DNA of 64,000 nt from Anaerococcus marasmi (GTDB lineage Bacteria; Bacillota; Clostridia; Tissierellales; Peptoniphilaceae). The notes below the pieces were generated by a model. The model was given only the letters and a program-made list of their open reading frames with translations, made no database searches and had not been told where the DNA came from. How positions within the stretch are numbered: position 1 is the first letter of the stretch; each line of letters opens with the position of its first letter. The stretch spans positions 1,291,501-1,355,500 of the forward strand of contig NZ_OLMF01000004.1 of NCBI RefSeq assembly GCF_900290195.1. Reading direction: 5' to 3'. Below, in pieces: positions 26,674 through 35,633 of the stretch. A program made the position numbers and the translations under genes.

Positions 26674-26721
26674 GGAACGGTTCCGTTAATATAATTATAG
26701 CAAAAACGTTTACTTTGTCAA
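26674..26721 (-). promoter_or_regulatory. Promoter with two LacI/CcpA-type operators for the PTS gene
   Basis: On the minus strand, TTGACA (26721-26716), a 16-base spacer and TATAAT (26699-26694) form a near-perfect sigma-A promoter. One palindrome, AAACGTTT (26704-26711, partial cre match), lies in the spacer. Another, GGAAC-G-GTTCC (26674-26684), lies at about +1 to +13. Both positions suit repression by the divergently encoded LacI-family protein and/or CcpA. Confidence 0.8.
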
Positions 26722-26770
26722 ATGATTTTTATTATTTTTATTTATTTGATATTATATGAGTGGAGGATTT

Positions 26771-27739
26771 ATGGCAAATATTAAAGACATCGCTGAGCTA
26801 ACAGGATTTTCAAAATCTACAATCTCCAGATATTTAAACAATGGTTCAGTAAGCGATAAGACAAAAAAGAAAATTAAAGAAGCAATAGACGAGCTTGGTT
26901 ATGTTCCAAATTCTTATGCGAGAAATCTCAAAAAGACCAAGACCAATACCATAGGTGTAATCATCCCAAACTTTATAGGCTATACAAAAAACACCGCCCT
27001 AAATGCTATTAACATTTACCTAAAGGATACCAACTATTCCATGCTCCTATCTTCTTCCAATGACGATATGGACGAAGAAGTAAGGATCATCGAAGAGATG
27101 GCAGGTCTTAATGTGGAAGGAATAATCCTTTTCGCCTCAAATATAAGCAAAAGACACAAGGAAATTATAAAAAATCTAACCATCCCCCTTGTAATCTTCG
27201 GCCAAAAGCTTGAAGGCTTTACTTCAATTATTGCCAACGATTATGAAGCAGGAAGACTCATGGCAAGCTATATCAAGACCCTTTCTCACAAAGAAATTTC
27301 TTATTTCGATGTAGGTAAATACGATCAAGCCGTAGGAGATAGGTTTTTAGGATTAAGTGAGGGACTTAAGGATACAAATATAAAAATCAACCACCACCAC
27401 TTCGACTTTACCAAAAAGACAGCCTACGAGAAGGCAAAAGAGATTCTAGATAAGGAAAAATCAAGCTTTTATATAGGAGCTACCGATAATATAGCCTTCG
27501 GTATCATAGAGGCCCTTAGGGAAAAGAAAATTAGAATTCCAGATGATATTTCTGTGGCAGGTTTTGGCAATTACGAAATATCTTCTATAATAAACCCTGC
27601 CCTCACTACAGTTGACTTCCCTTACGAAAAACTTGGGACAGATGCTATCAAAAGTCTCATCAATCAAATCGAGGGAAATGAGAAGGATGTAATAGAACCC
27701 GCAGAAGCAAGACTTATCTTGAGGGATTCTACTAAGTGA
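26771..27739 (+). CDS. LacI-family transcriptional regulator
   Basis: This regulator of about 322 residues starts at 26771 (MANIKDIAELTGF), where a GGAGG site is well placed; a longer in-frame reading lacks one. The N-terminal helix-turn-helix (IAELTGFSKSTISRYLNNGSVSDKT) is followed by the hinge helix and a periplasmic-binding-protein-like effector domain (NTIGVIIPN through VDFPYEKLG). It is divergent from the sucrose-type PTS gene, so it most likely represses it and responds to its sugar or sugar phosphate. Confidence 0.92.
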   Translation: MANIKDIAELTGFSKSTISRYLNNGSVSDKTKKKIKEAIDELGYVPNSYARNLKKTKTNTIGVIIPNFIGYTKNTALNAINIYLKDTNYSMLLSSSNDDMDEEVRIIEEMAGLNVEGIILFASNISKRHKEIIKNLTIPLVIFGQKLEGFTSIIANDYEAGRLMASYIKTLSHKEISYFDVGKYDQAVGDRFLGLSEGLKDTNIKINHHHFDFTKKTAYEKAKEILDKEKSSFYIGATDNIAFGIIEALREKKIRIPDDISVAGFGNYEISSIINPALTTVDFPYEKLGTDAIKSLINQIEGNEKDVIEPAEARLILRDSTK

Positions 27740-27800
27740 CTTTGTTTCCCCTAAAATTAGCCGTATCGTTTTGGGTATAATAAAAAGAAAAGGAATTTTT

Positions 27801-28304
27801 ATGAAAAAATACTATTTCAAAGAGAAATTTTTTAAAATTACAGACCACTACCCCATCCTTGATGATAAAGGAAGAAAGGCCTTCTTTGTAGATCAGAAGT
27901 TTAAGTTTCTAGGATATGAGGCGACTGTTTCCGATGCAAATGATGTAGAGATTTTTACTATAAACAAGAAACTCATCTCCTTTCTTCCAGTCTATCAGGT
28001 TGATTTCAAGGATTCTAAGAAGAAAATGACTATAAAATCTAATATTTCTATCTTCAGAAAATCAATTGATGTCATAAGCGAAGAGGGCAAAATTAATGTT
28101 AAGGGAAACTTGTGGGATTATGAATTTAAGGCCTACTTTAAGGGTGATTTGATAGGAGAAGTTAGTAAGAAAATCCTATCCTTCACCGACCAATACCAAC
28201 TTAAGGTCTACGAGGAGGATTTTACAGAAGAGCTCATAGCCCTTTGCCTATCCTTGAACAACATCAAGGACACTGAAGAGGAATCAACTAGGAATAATGA
28301 TTAA
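27801..28304 (+). CDS. LURP-one-related (YxjI-like) protein
   Basis: This 167-residue cytoplasmic protein shows the short beta-strand pattern of the LURP-one/Tubby-like fold. It has an N-terminal YYFKEKFFKITDHYPI strand, then DDKGRKAFFVDQKF, KKLISFLPVYQVDF and NVKGNLWDYEFKAY. The start is the ATG at 27801 with an AAAGGAA site. It lies nine bases before the M42 peptidase gene, so the two are likely cotranscribed. The function of bacterial members is unknown. Confidence 0.65.
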   Translation: MKKYYFKEKFFKITDHYPILDDKGRKAFFVDQKFKFLGYEATVSDANDVEIFTINKKLISFLPVYQVDFKDSKKKMTIKSNISIFRKSIDVISEEGKINVKGNLWDYEFKAYFKGDLIGEVSKKILSFTDQYQLKVYEEDFTEELIALCLSLNNIKDTEEESTRNND

Positions 28305-28313
28305 GGAGAAAAC

Positions 28314-29336
28314 ATGGAAATATCAACAATAACAAAATATATAGAAGAACTCACCAATACACCATCACCAACTGGCTTTACAAAACTTGCCGAGAAGTAT
28401 CTCATGGACGAATTTAAAAACTTAGGCTACAAGCCTTACCAAACTAACAAGGGCAATGTAGTCGTTCCTATAGTAGAAGGAAAAGAGAATGGTCTCTTGC
28501 TCTCTGCCCACGTAGATACCTTGGGCCTTATGGTAAGAAGTGTAAAGTCTAACGGTAGGCTTAAGGTAACAAGCCTTGGGGGCTATCCTTTTAACTACGC
28601 AGAAGGAGAAAATGTAACCATCCACACAAGATCCGGCAAAACTTATACAGGAGTCTTCAGACTAAATGAACCTGCAGTCCACGGCTCATCCGACCCAAAG
28701 GAAGCCAAAAGAGATGATAGTACAATGGAGGTTGTAGTAGATGCTATAACAAAATCTGCCGAAGAGACCAAGGCCCTAGGTATTACTAACGGAGACTTCA
28801 TCTCCCTTGATCCAAGATTTAGAATTGATAATGGCTTCGTCAAATCTCGTCATCTAGACGATAAGGCAAGTGCAGGAGTCCTCTTAGCCCTTGCTAAGGA
28901 AATCAAAGAAAAGAATATCAAGATAAATAGACCTCTTTATATGACCTTTACCATCTATGAGGAAGTAGGCCACGGAGCAGCAAGCGGTCACCCAAAGGGA
29001 ATTAGAGATATGGTAGCTGTCGATATGGGAGTTGTCTATGACGATCTCGCCTGTGATGAGACCATGGTTTCAATCTGTGCCAAGGACTCTTCTGGCCCAT
29101 ACAATTATGATTTGACCAATGAGTTAGTAGACCTTGCCAAAAGTCTTGATATAGACTACGGCCTAGACATCTATCCTTACTACGGATCTGATGCCTCCGC
29201 TGCAGTGGCAAGTGATAATGACTTCCGTCACGCCCTAGTAGGAAGTGGAGTTGCAGCAAGCCACGGCTATGAGAGAACTCACGAAAAAGGATTAATATCT
29301 CTTTACAATTTGCTCTTACACTTTGTACAAAAATAG
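28314..29336 (+). CDS. M42-family metallo-aminopeptidase
   Basis: This 340-residue cytoplasmic, probably dodecameric (TET-type) aminopeptidase carries the zinc ligands of the M42 family: LSAHVDTLG (His/Asp near 67-69), DDKASAGVLLAL (bridging Asp near 182), YEEVGHGA (catalytic EE) and AVDMGV. A late GVAASHGYERTHE segment supplies the last His. It probably trims peptides taken up as carbon source. A strong AAGGAG site precedes the ATG. Confidence 0.92.
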   Translation: MEISTITKYIEELTNTPSPTGFTKLAEKYLMDEFKNLGYKPYQTNKGNVVVPIVEGKENGLLLSAHVDTLGLMVRSVKSNGRLKVTSLGGYPFNYAEGENVTIHTRSGKTYTGVFRLNEPAVHGSSDPKEAKRDDSTMEVVVDAITKSAEETKALGITNGDFISLDPRFRIDNGFVKSRHLDDKASAGVLLALAKEIKEKNIKINRPLYMTFTIYEEVGHGAASGHPKGIRDMVAVDMGVVYDDLACDETMVSICAKDSSGPYNYDLTNELVDLAKSLDIDYGLDIYPYYGSDASAAVASDNDFRHALVGSGVAASHGYERTHEKGLISLYNLLLHFVQK

Positions 29337-29338
29337 TC

Positions 29339-29366
29339 TTGTAATAAAGGCAATTTGTTATATAAT
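29339..29366 (+). promoter_or_regulatory. Promoter of the riboswitch-controlled ATPase gene
   Basis: TTGTAA (29339-29344), a 16-base spacer, then TATAAT (29361-29366). Transcription would begin near 29373, just ahead of the riboswitch. Confidence 0.7.
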
Positions 29367-29372
29367 ATAAGT

Positions 29373-29483
29373 AAGCAAAAGGGAGTAGCCCAATTATTCA
29401 ATCGTCAAAACGGAATTTTCCCGGTTGGATAAACCCCAGAAGGTGGCAAGACTTTTGGCATGGATTTGCCAAAAGTTTTTTTT
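29373..29483 (+). promoter_or_regulatory. yybP-ykoY (manganese) riboswitch with intrinsic terminator
   Basis: The leader begins with AAAAGGGAGTAGCCC, the hallmark of the yybP-ykoY class. It later has an ACCCCAGAAGGTGGCAAGAC segment matching the conserved second half. The expression platform is a terminator hairpin, ACTTTTGGCA (29451-29460) with TGCCAAAAGT (29467-29476), followed by eight Ts. Known members bind Mn2+ and turn on export genes by preventing termination. Here it precedes a P-type ATPase, as expected. Confidence 0.85.
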
Positions 29484-29513
29484 ATACCTTTTGTTAATAT
29501 TAATGGAGGAATT

Positions 29514-32186
29514 ATGGACTATAAAGGAAGTTTAAATGAAGTAATCAAAAAACATAATAGTGACCCAAACCGTGGTCTTACTTCCGATGAGGCAAGTAAA
29601 AGACTCGATAAGTATGGTAAAAACATTATCGAATCTTCTAACAAGAAATCTCTTGCCAAGAAAATCATCGAGCAAGTAGCAGATCCTATGGTAATCCTTC
29701 TTGTAATAGCTGCGATTGTGTCAGCCTTTACTGGAGATACTGTAGAAGCTGTTATAATTATTGCAATAGTAGTAATCAACGCTATTATGTCCATCATCCA
29801 AGAAGGTCGTGCAGAAGACTCTGTAGCAGCCCTTCAAAAGATGAGCTCACCAGAAGCTACCATCATCCGTGATGGATCTAGGAAAAAACTAAAGGCCGAA
29901 GAGCTTGTACCAGGAGATGTTGTAATCATTGAAACTGGAGATATCATCCCAGCTGACATGAGACTTCTCGAATCAAGCAACCTACAAATAGACGAATCGT
30001 CCCTTACAGGAGAATCTGTCGCAGTAGAAAAGGACTTTAGTAAGGAATTTAACGAAGATGTTGGAATCGGAGATAGAGATAACTACGCCTTTTCATCATC
30101 TATAGTAACTTACGGCCACGGCAAGGGACTAGTCACAGCCACAGGCCACGAAACAGAAATCGGTAAAATCGCAACAAGTCTAGAAAACGTAGAATCAAAA
30201 GATACTCCCCTACAAAAGCAACTTAAAAAGCTATCTAAGCTCCTTGCTATCTTGGTAGTAATAGTTTCTATACTAGTATTTGTAGTAGGATATTTTAGAT
30301 CTGAAATGGGTCTATTAGATAACTTCATGGTTGCAGTATCACTTGCTGTAGCTGCTATACCAGAAGGCTTAACCGCAGTTGTAACCATCGTTCTATCAAT
30401 CGGAATGAACAGAATGGCAGAAAGAAAGGCAATAGTTAAAAACCTCCTTTCAGTAGAAACCCTAGGTTCAACCACTGTAATCTGTTCAGATAAGACAGGA
30501 ACTCTTACACAAAACGAGATGACCATCACCAAAATCTACACAGATGGTAAGGAGTTCGAGGTAGAAGGTTCAGGCTACGAGCCAAAGGGAGATGTAAGAG
30601 ATGAGGATGGAGAAGTTGTTGAAAATCACGATCAAATCAAACTTCTCATGACTATAGCAAGTCTTTGTAACGATGCCAACCTAATAAGAGAAGACGACAC
30701 CTACAAGATTACTGGTGACCCTACAGAAGGCGCTATGCTTACACTTTCTGAAAAATGGAACATCAACCAAGAAAACCTAAACGAAAACCACCCAAGACTT
30801 GAGGAAATCCCATTCGATTCCACAAGAAAGATGATGACAACCTTCCATGAAATGGACGGCAAAAATTATGGATACACAAAAGGTGCTCCAGATGTAGTAA
30901 TAGACAAATGTTCAAAGACTCTAGTAAATGGAGAAATCGTAGACTTTACAGATGATTTAAAGAAAAAAGCACTCGAAGTTAATACAAGTCTTGCAAGTCA
31001 AGCTCTTCGTGTTATGGCATATGCCTTTAAACCAATGGAAAGTCTTGATACAGAAATAACTAGTGAAAATATAGAACACGATATGGTATTTGTCGGTCTA
31101 ACTGGCATGATCGACCCACCAAGGCCAGAAGCTAAGGCTGCTGTTAAGGAATGCCACGCTTCAGGAATCGATGTAATAATGATTACAGGAGACTATTTCG
31201 AAACAGCCCTTGCCATAGCTAAGGACTTAGGCATAGCAACAAGCCGTGACCAAGCTATGCAAGGAAGCGAACTTAACAACAAGACAGAGGCAGAAATTAG
31301 AGAAATAGTAAAGACTAAGAGAATCTTTGCCAGAGTTTCTCCTGAAAACAAGGTTCAACTTGTAAAGGCCCTAGGCCAAAATGGAGAAATAGTAGCCATG
31401 ACAGGTGACGGAGTAAACGATGCTCCAGCTATCAAGAATGCCGATATCGGTATATCAATGGGAATTACAGGAACAGATGTTGCAAAAGATACTGCAGATA
31501 TGATTCTTGTAGATGATAACTTCGCAACTATAGTAAACGCAGTAGAAGAAGGAAGAGTAATATTTTCTAACATCAAGAAGTTCGTCTCCTTCCTCCTATC
31601 TTGTAACATAGCAGAAGTACTTATAGTATTCTTGTCAATACTTTTCGGCCTTCCAAGCCCACTTACCCCAATCCAACTATTGTGGCTTAACCTTGTAACA
31701 GATGCCTTCCCAGCCCTAGCCCTTGGAGTTGAGCCAGCAGAGCCAGGCATCATGGAAGAAGATCCAAGAGATCCAAGCGAGTCAATAATATCTGGAAAGA
31801 CAAAGACAAATCTTATCTCTCAATCAATATTTATAACAATAGCGGTACTCGGTGCTTACCTAGTAGGACTTAAGTGGATCTTCCCTAATTCAATTGAGGG
31901 AGCACACACAATGGTATTTGCAACACTTATAACAAGCGAGCTTCTAAGAGCCTTCTCAGTAAGATCAGAGAAGTTCACCTTAAAGGAATTAGGATTCGCC
32001 TCAAATTCACAACTAATCAAGGCAACCATCCTATCATTTGCCCTACTACTAGTGGTAATGTATGTACCAGTCCTAAGAGATCTTTTCGAAGTAGTATCTC
32101 TAAGCTGGGAATGGATACCAGTTCTAATACTTTCCCTAATCCCACTTGTCCTAGGTGAGATTTCAAAAGTTGTTAGAAGAAAATAA
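29514..32186 (+). CDS. P-type cation-transporting ATPase (type II; probable Mn2+/Ca2+ exporter)
   Basis: This 890-residue membrane pump starts at 29514, after a GGAGGAATT site; an in-frame extension upstream would translate the riboswitch terminator. It shows a cation ATPase N-domain, the TGES actuator loop (SSLTGESVAV), the M4 site AIPEGLTAVVT, the phosphorylation motif SDKTGTLTQNEMT, KGAPDVV and the hinge TGDGVNDAPAIK. The C-terminal helices have WLNLVTDAFPALALG. These are type IIA/IIB (Ca2+-ATPase-like) features. Regulation by a Mn2+-class riboswitch suggests manganese export as a main job, although Ca2+ remains possible. Confidence 0.93.
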   Translation: MDYKGSLNEVIKKHNSDPNRGLTSDEASKRLDKYGKNIIESSNKKSLAKKIIEQVADPMVILLVIAAIVSAFTGDTVEAVIIIAIVVINAIMSIIQEGRAEDSVAALQKMSSPEATIIRDGSRKKLKAEELVPGDVVIIETGDIIPADMRLLESSNLQIDESSLTGESVAVEKDFSKEFNEDVGIGDRDNYAFSSSIVTYGHGKGLVTATGHETEIGKIATSLENVESKDTPLQKQLKKLSKLLAILVVIVSILVFVVGYFRSEMGLLDNFMVAVSLAVAAIPEGLTAVVTIVLSIGMNRMAERKAIVKNLLSVETLGSTTVICSDKTGTLTQNEMTITKIYTDGKEFEVEGSGYEPKGDVRDEDGEVVENHDQIKLLMTIASLCNDANLIREDDTYKITGDPTEGAMLTLSEKWNINQENLNENHPRLEEIPFDSTRKMMTTFHEMDGKNYGYTKGAPDVVIDKCSKTLVNGEIVDFTDDLKKKALEVNTSLASQALRVMAYAFKPMESLDTEITSENIEHDMVFVGLTGMIDPPRPEAKAAVKECHASGIDVIMITGDYFETALAIAKDLGIATSRDQAMQGSELNNKTEAEIREIVKTKRIFARVSPENKVQLVKALGQNGEIVAMTGDGVNDAPAIKNADIGISMGITGTDVAKDTADMILVDDNFATIVNAVEEGRVIFSNIKKFVSFLLSCNIAEVLIVFLSILFGLPSPLTPIQLLWLNLVTDAFPALALGVEPAEPGIMEEDPRDPSESIISGKTKTNLISQSIFITIAVLGAYLVGLKWIFPNSIEGAHTMVFATLITSELLRAFSVRSEKFTLKELGFASNSQLIKATILSFALLLVVMYVPVLRDLFEVVSLSWEWIPVLILSLIPLVLGEISKVVRRK

Positions 32187-32197
32187 TAAATAATTTG

Positions 32198-32250
32198 AAG
32201 GTGATGAGCAGAATAGATTTAACTATTCTACACCATCACCTTTTTGTTTT
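32198..32250 (+). terminator. Terminator of the P-type ATPase gene
   Basis: AAGGTGATG (32198-32206) pairs with CATCACCTT (32234-32242), with inner pairing GAATAG/CTATTC, followed by TTTTTGTTTT. Confidence 0.87.
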
Positions 32251-32289
32251 ACTCTCTTTCGTTCGCTCAACTCACTTAAGTGGACATAT

Positions 32290-32323
32290 AAAAATAGCTA
32301 GAAATCTACATTTCTAGCTATTT
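32290..32323 (-). terminator. Terminator of the accessory island operon
   Basis: Minus-strand perfect hairpin AAATAGCTAGAAAT/ATTTCTAGCTATTT (32292-32323) runs into a short T-run. It lies 42 bases downstream of the secreted-protein gene. Confidence 0.8.
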
Positions 32324-32364
32324 ACCATATTACAACTTTAAATATATTTTTGGTTTATCCTATA

Positions 32365-32871
32365 TTACCATTCACCTCTACAATTATACGCAGCCACAGC
32401 TACCTCTCCAGCTGTAGTCACGATATTTGCTTTAGATGCTGATTTCCCTGCTACTTTCAAAATAATCTTAGCTGCTTCATACCATGCCTTAGATTTTACC
32501 TTACCTACAAAAGCGTCAAATAAGTTACCATTTAATAAATCTATATACACTCCAAAATAGTCTTTTGCTATACATACAGCAAAATCTTTAGCGCTTCTAT
32601 TTTGTCGTTCAAAATACAAATCAAGTAGTAATTTTGCATTTTCATCGCCTTGATTAGCTCTGTCTTCTAATAATGAGCTATTTGTTATATAATAATTTCC
32701 ATCTTTATCTAAGTATCCAACTTCTTCAAAGTAAAATTTTAATTCTGAAGCTAACTCATAAACTTCAGAATCACTATCATTCTCATCTACCCCTGAAGCC
32801 ATTGCTACAGTTGGTACAATACTCCCTAGTGTCATAAATAACGCTAATATAAATGACATTAATTTTTTCAT
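32365..32871 (-). CDS. Secreted protein of unknown function (bacteriocin-like features)
   Basis: This 168-residue protein starts with a clear Sec signal peptide (MKKLMSFILALFMTLGSIVP, likely cut after AMA). Next comes an acidic propeptide-like part (about 27-90) with EVYELASELKFYFEE. The C-terminal part, of about 75 residues, is amphipathic and has two cysteines (AVCIAKDYFG and YNCRGEW at the very end) plus an Ala/Val/Lys-rich helix (AAKIILKVAGK). I do not recognise a named family. The layout (signal, acidic pro-part, cationic helix, closing Cys-x-x-x-Trp) recalls small antimicrobial or signalling proteins, but that is inference. It is last in an operon with a two-component system and two small membrane proteins. 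Confidence 0.75.
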   Translation of the reverse strand: MKKLMSFILALFMTLGSIVPTVAMASGVDENDSDSEVYELASELKFYFEEVGYLDKDGNYYITNSSLLEDRANQGDENAKLLLDLYFERQNRSAKDFAVCIAKDYFGVYIDLLNGNLFDAFVGKVKSKAWYEAAKIILKVAGKSASKANIVTTAGEVAVAAYNCRGEW

Positions 32872-32982
32872 AATACTATCCTCTCTTAAATGATAAAAAT
32901 TGTAATATGGATTTTACATTTTCATTGTATACTTAACTAATCAATTTTTAGTAAATTTTATTTAAGAGTAAGAATATTAACG

Positions 32983-33276
32983 TCATTTCTTTCTTTTAAA
33001 AACTACTATAAATGGCGCAAAAATAAATGCTATAAGCATCTTACTTTGAGGCATAAGCAATCTATCTGATGCTTTATTAACTATGTGTTCGCTTAGTTTT
33101 ATTCCTGATATAGGATATAATAAGTAGCAAATAATCAAATATATTGTTATTAGTAAGTAATATCCTTCAAAAGGGCTGACTTTAAAATATTCCTTCATCA
33201 AAAAATAATATCCTATAAGAGGAACTAATCCTGTTATTAGATAAAGTAATATTTCTGTTAAGCTGTGTTTTTTCAT
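32983..33276 (-). CDS. Small membrane protein, accessory island
   Basis: This 97-residue protein has three predicted membrane segments (ILLYLITGLVPLIGYYFL; YYLLITIYLIICYLLY; MLIAFIFAPFIVVF) and ends in basic KRKK. I recognise no family. An AGGAGG-type site (TAGGAGGACATT) precedes the ATG. It sits between the coupled kinase/81-residue gene pair and the secreted protein. An immunity, export or sensing-accessory role is possible, but nothing in the sequence settles it. Confidence 0.65.
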   Translation of the reverse strand: MKKHSLTEILLYLITGLVPLIGYYFLMKEYFKVSPFEGYYLLITIYLIICYLLYPISGIKLSEHIVNKASDRLLMPQSKMLIAFIFAPFIVVFKRKK

Positions 33277-33295
33277 AATGTCCTCCTAGTTTTTC

Positions 33296-33541
33296 TTATT
33301 TTAGCAAATCATAGTCAATTTTTAGTAAATTAAGTTTTCTATTTGATAATATAGTTAGAAATAAAAAATACAACAAAATTAATAGTCTGCTATAAGATGG
33401 AATCCCTACTATAATGAATTTATCTAAGATTATCAGTACAAAAGCTTCGTACCAATTATAAAAATTCATCTTACCAGAAGATACATTAAAAATTCCATGA
33501 CCTATAAATACAATAGTTAAAATATAAAATAATCTAATCAT
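33296..33541 (-). CDS. Small membrane protein coupled to the sensor kinase gene
   Basis: This 81-residue protein has two or three predicted membrane segments (LFYILTIVFIGHGIF; AFVLIILDKFIIVGI; LLILLYFLFLTIL). Its ATG lies inside the last codons of the kinase gene (8-base overlap, ATGATTAG), so translation is probably coupled to the kinase. No ribosome site of its own is needed in such an overlap. The family is unknown. With the kinase gene now split by IS30, its expression may be reduced or IS-driven. Confidence 0.65.
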   Translation of the reverse strand: MIRLFYILTIVFIGHGIFNVSSGKMNFYNWYEAFVLIILDKFIIVGIPSYSRLLILLYFLFLTILSNRKLNLLKIDYDLLK

Positions 33542-33896
33542 CGGAATCCTCCATTGGTATAATCATTTTTGCAATAGCACCTCGGTTTTTATTTATCAAT
33601 TCTAATTCGCCTGAAATTTTTTCAAGGTAAGTTTTTACATAATACAAACCTATTCCATATCCTTTACCTGAAGTTCTTGCTACATTGCTTGTCACAAACA
33701 AGTCTGTACTTTCACCAATAATATCTTCATCAAAACCACTTCCATCATCTATAACAGAAATTTCTAACCTATCTTTTGCTTTTATTTCTACTTTTATCTT
33801 ATCTTTCCTATGTTCGTAGGCGTTATTTAGAAGGTGAATTAGACACTCATTTATATTTGACGTGTTTGCGTATATAACTTTTTTATTGTTACTTGG
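33534..33896 (-). pseudogene. Sensor histidine kinase, C-terminal half (interrupted by IS30)
   Basis: This is the catalytic ATPase part of the kinase that begins at 35633. It has the N-box (NECLIHLLNNAYEH), G1 (VIDDGSGF) and G2 (GKGYGIGLYYV) motifs and ends MIIPMEDSDD. It has no start of its own. When the 1042-bp element and one copy of the AT target repeat are removed, the frame joins perfectly to the N-terminal half (…NFN-PSNNKK…), giving a 351-residue protein. Confidence 0.9.
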
Positions 33897-33898
33897 AT

Positions 33899-34940
33899 AG
33901 TAAAATTAAGCTAGACACTTTTAAATGAAATAAAAAGCCATTTATGATACACTTAAATTACACAAAAAACATTAAGGAGTATCAAAATGGCTTACAATCA
34001 TCTTACCATAAAAGAGTTAATTTGGATAGAGCAATATTATAAATCTGGAGAAAAAGTTGCAAATATAGCAAAATATTTGTCAAGAGCAAGACAAACCATA
34101 TACAATGTAATAAATTGGCTAAAAAAAGGCTCAACCATACAAGAATACTACGACAGCTACAAGAAAAATAAATCAAAATGTGGAGCAAAGATTAAACAAT
34201 TAAGTGATGAAGAATATGACTATGTTCTTGATAAAGTAAATAAAGGATGGACCCCAGATGTCATAATTGGAAGAGGAGAAATTAAGCTTTCAATGAGCTC
34301 TAGAACACTATACAGGCGTTTTAAAGACGGTAGTTTAGATAAAAAACTATTACCAATGAAAGGTAAACGAAAAAAGAATGGAAGTGTTGAAAAAAGAGGA
34401 AAGCAAGCCTTTAAAAGAAGTATTCATAGTAGGAATAAATCATATCCTAATTTCAAAAATGAATTTGGGCATTTTGAAGGGGACACCATAGTAGGAAAGA
34501 ATCATAAAAGTTGTGTAATAACTTTAGTAGAACGAGTATCAAAAGCAATAATAACTTTAAAACCAGAAAATAGGACAGCAAAAGCAATAGAAAATAGGCT
34601 AAATAGTTGGTTAGATCAAATTCCTAAACACCTTGTAAAATCAATAACATTTGACTGCGGAAAAGAATTTTCAAACTGGAAAAGTGTATGCAATAAGCAT
34701 GATATATCAATATTCTTCGCAGATCCAGGCTGCCCAAGTCAAAGGGGGTTAAATGAAAATTCGAATGGTTTATTAAGAAAAGATGGATTACCAAAACAAA
34801 CTGACTTTAGGCTAAAAAGTGAGACGGATATTGTTTCTGTAGCTAGCTACAGAAACAATATCCCAAGAAAGTCTTTGAACTACAAAACACCGTTAGAAGA
34901 ATTTATGAATTTAGTGTATTCTGTCTAGGTTAATTTGACA
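33899..34940 (+). mobile_element. IS30-family insertion sequence inside a sensor kinase gene
   Basis: The 1042-bp element contains one transposase gene. The left terminus reads AGTAAAATTAAGCTAGACA; the right terminus, on the other strand, reads TGTCAAATTAACCTAGACA, giving imperfect inverted repeats. A 2-bp AT direct repeat flanks it (33897-33898 and 34941-34942), in line with the short duplications of this family. These borders are the only nearby ones I found that give both a direct repeat and an in-frame repaired kinase. The clean restoration suggests a recent insertion. Confidence 0.85.
33987..34928 (+). CDS. IS30-family transposase
   Basis: This 313-residue DDE transposase has an N-terminal helix-turn-helix of the IS30 type (LTIKELIWIEQYYKSGEKVANIAKYLSRARQTIYNVI region) and a second one (WTPDVIIGRG). 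The catalytic core has first Asp in FEGDTIVGKNHKS, second Asp in TFDCGKEFSNW, and Glu in QRGLNENSNGLLR. A GGAG site lies before the ATG. The gene is full length, so the element may still move. Confidence 0.95.
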   Translation: MAYNHLTIKELIWIEQYYKSGEKVANIAKYLSRARQTIYNVINWLKKGSTIQEYYDSYKKNKSKCGAKIKQLSDEEYDYVLDKVNKGWTPDVIIGRGEIKLSMSSRTLYRRFKDGSLDKKLLPMKGKRKKNGSVEKRGKQAFKRSIHSRNKSYPNFKNEFGHFEGDTIVGKNHKSCVITLVERVSKAIITLKPENRTAKAIENRLNSWLDQIPKHLVKSITFDCGKEFSNWKSVCNKHDISIFFADPGCPSQRGLNENSNGLLRKDGLPKQTDFRLKSETDIVSVASYRNNIPRKSLNYKTPLEEFMNLVYSV

Positions 34941-35633
34941 ATTGAAATTATCAATTTGTTTTGCAATTTCTATTTCTTCTTCTAACATATCAGAATAAAT
35001 AATAATGCTTTTCTCTAGTGATTTTACTATATCGTCTAGCTTTATTTTTTTAATCTTATTTTCTTCTAATTGACTTTTTGCAATTTTCATAATTTTATCT
35101 ATATATGTAGATATTTTTTCACTTTCTTCAAAAATCCTGTCCATTCTAATGAGATTTTTATCAGAAATCTCCTCATTTGATTTTTTAATCAAAGATACAT
35201 TAGTATTTATTACCGTTAGAGGTGTTTTCATATCATGGCTTATATAGGAAATTCCTTTAACGAGGTCCTTATCTTTTTTTATTATCTCCTGGGTTTTATT
35301 ATTCAAGGCATCTGATATTTTCTTAAATTCGTACGTTTTATATTCTTCTTTGTAAGAATTTTCATTTATAGAATAAATTAATTTATCTACTTCATTAAAA
35401 ATATATGAATCTATATTTTTGTAAAAGACATAGGCAAAATATACTAGGTAGATAAGAGACAAGCCAACCATAATATCTGTTTGAGATTTTAAACTTTTAA
35501 GTATAAATTTTTGGCTTCTCTCAAATTCCATTAGTAGCTTTAATCCTATGTAACTTAGAAAAAATGCTAATGAAAATTTTACCATACTATCCATTAACTC
35601 AGATAGTATTAACTCTTTTAATCTTCTTTCCAT
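34941..35633 (-). pseudogene. Sensor histidine kinase, N-terminal half (interrupted by IS30)
   Basis: The start chosen is ATG 35633 (MERRLKELILSEL), with GGAAGG upstream, overlapping the response regulator end. There are two membrane segments (VKFSLAFFLSYIGLKLL; DIMVGLSLIYLVYFAYVFY) around a very short loop, then a HAMP-less linker and the dimerisation/phosphoacceptor motif ISHDMKTPLTVINT. The split comes after the HisKA helices, so the fragment can be phosphorylated only if the ATPase half is supplied. As it stands the frame runs seven codons into the IS before stopping. Confidence 0.88.
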
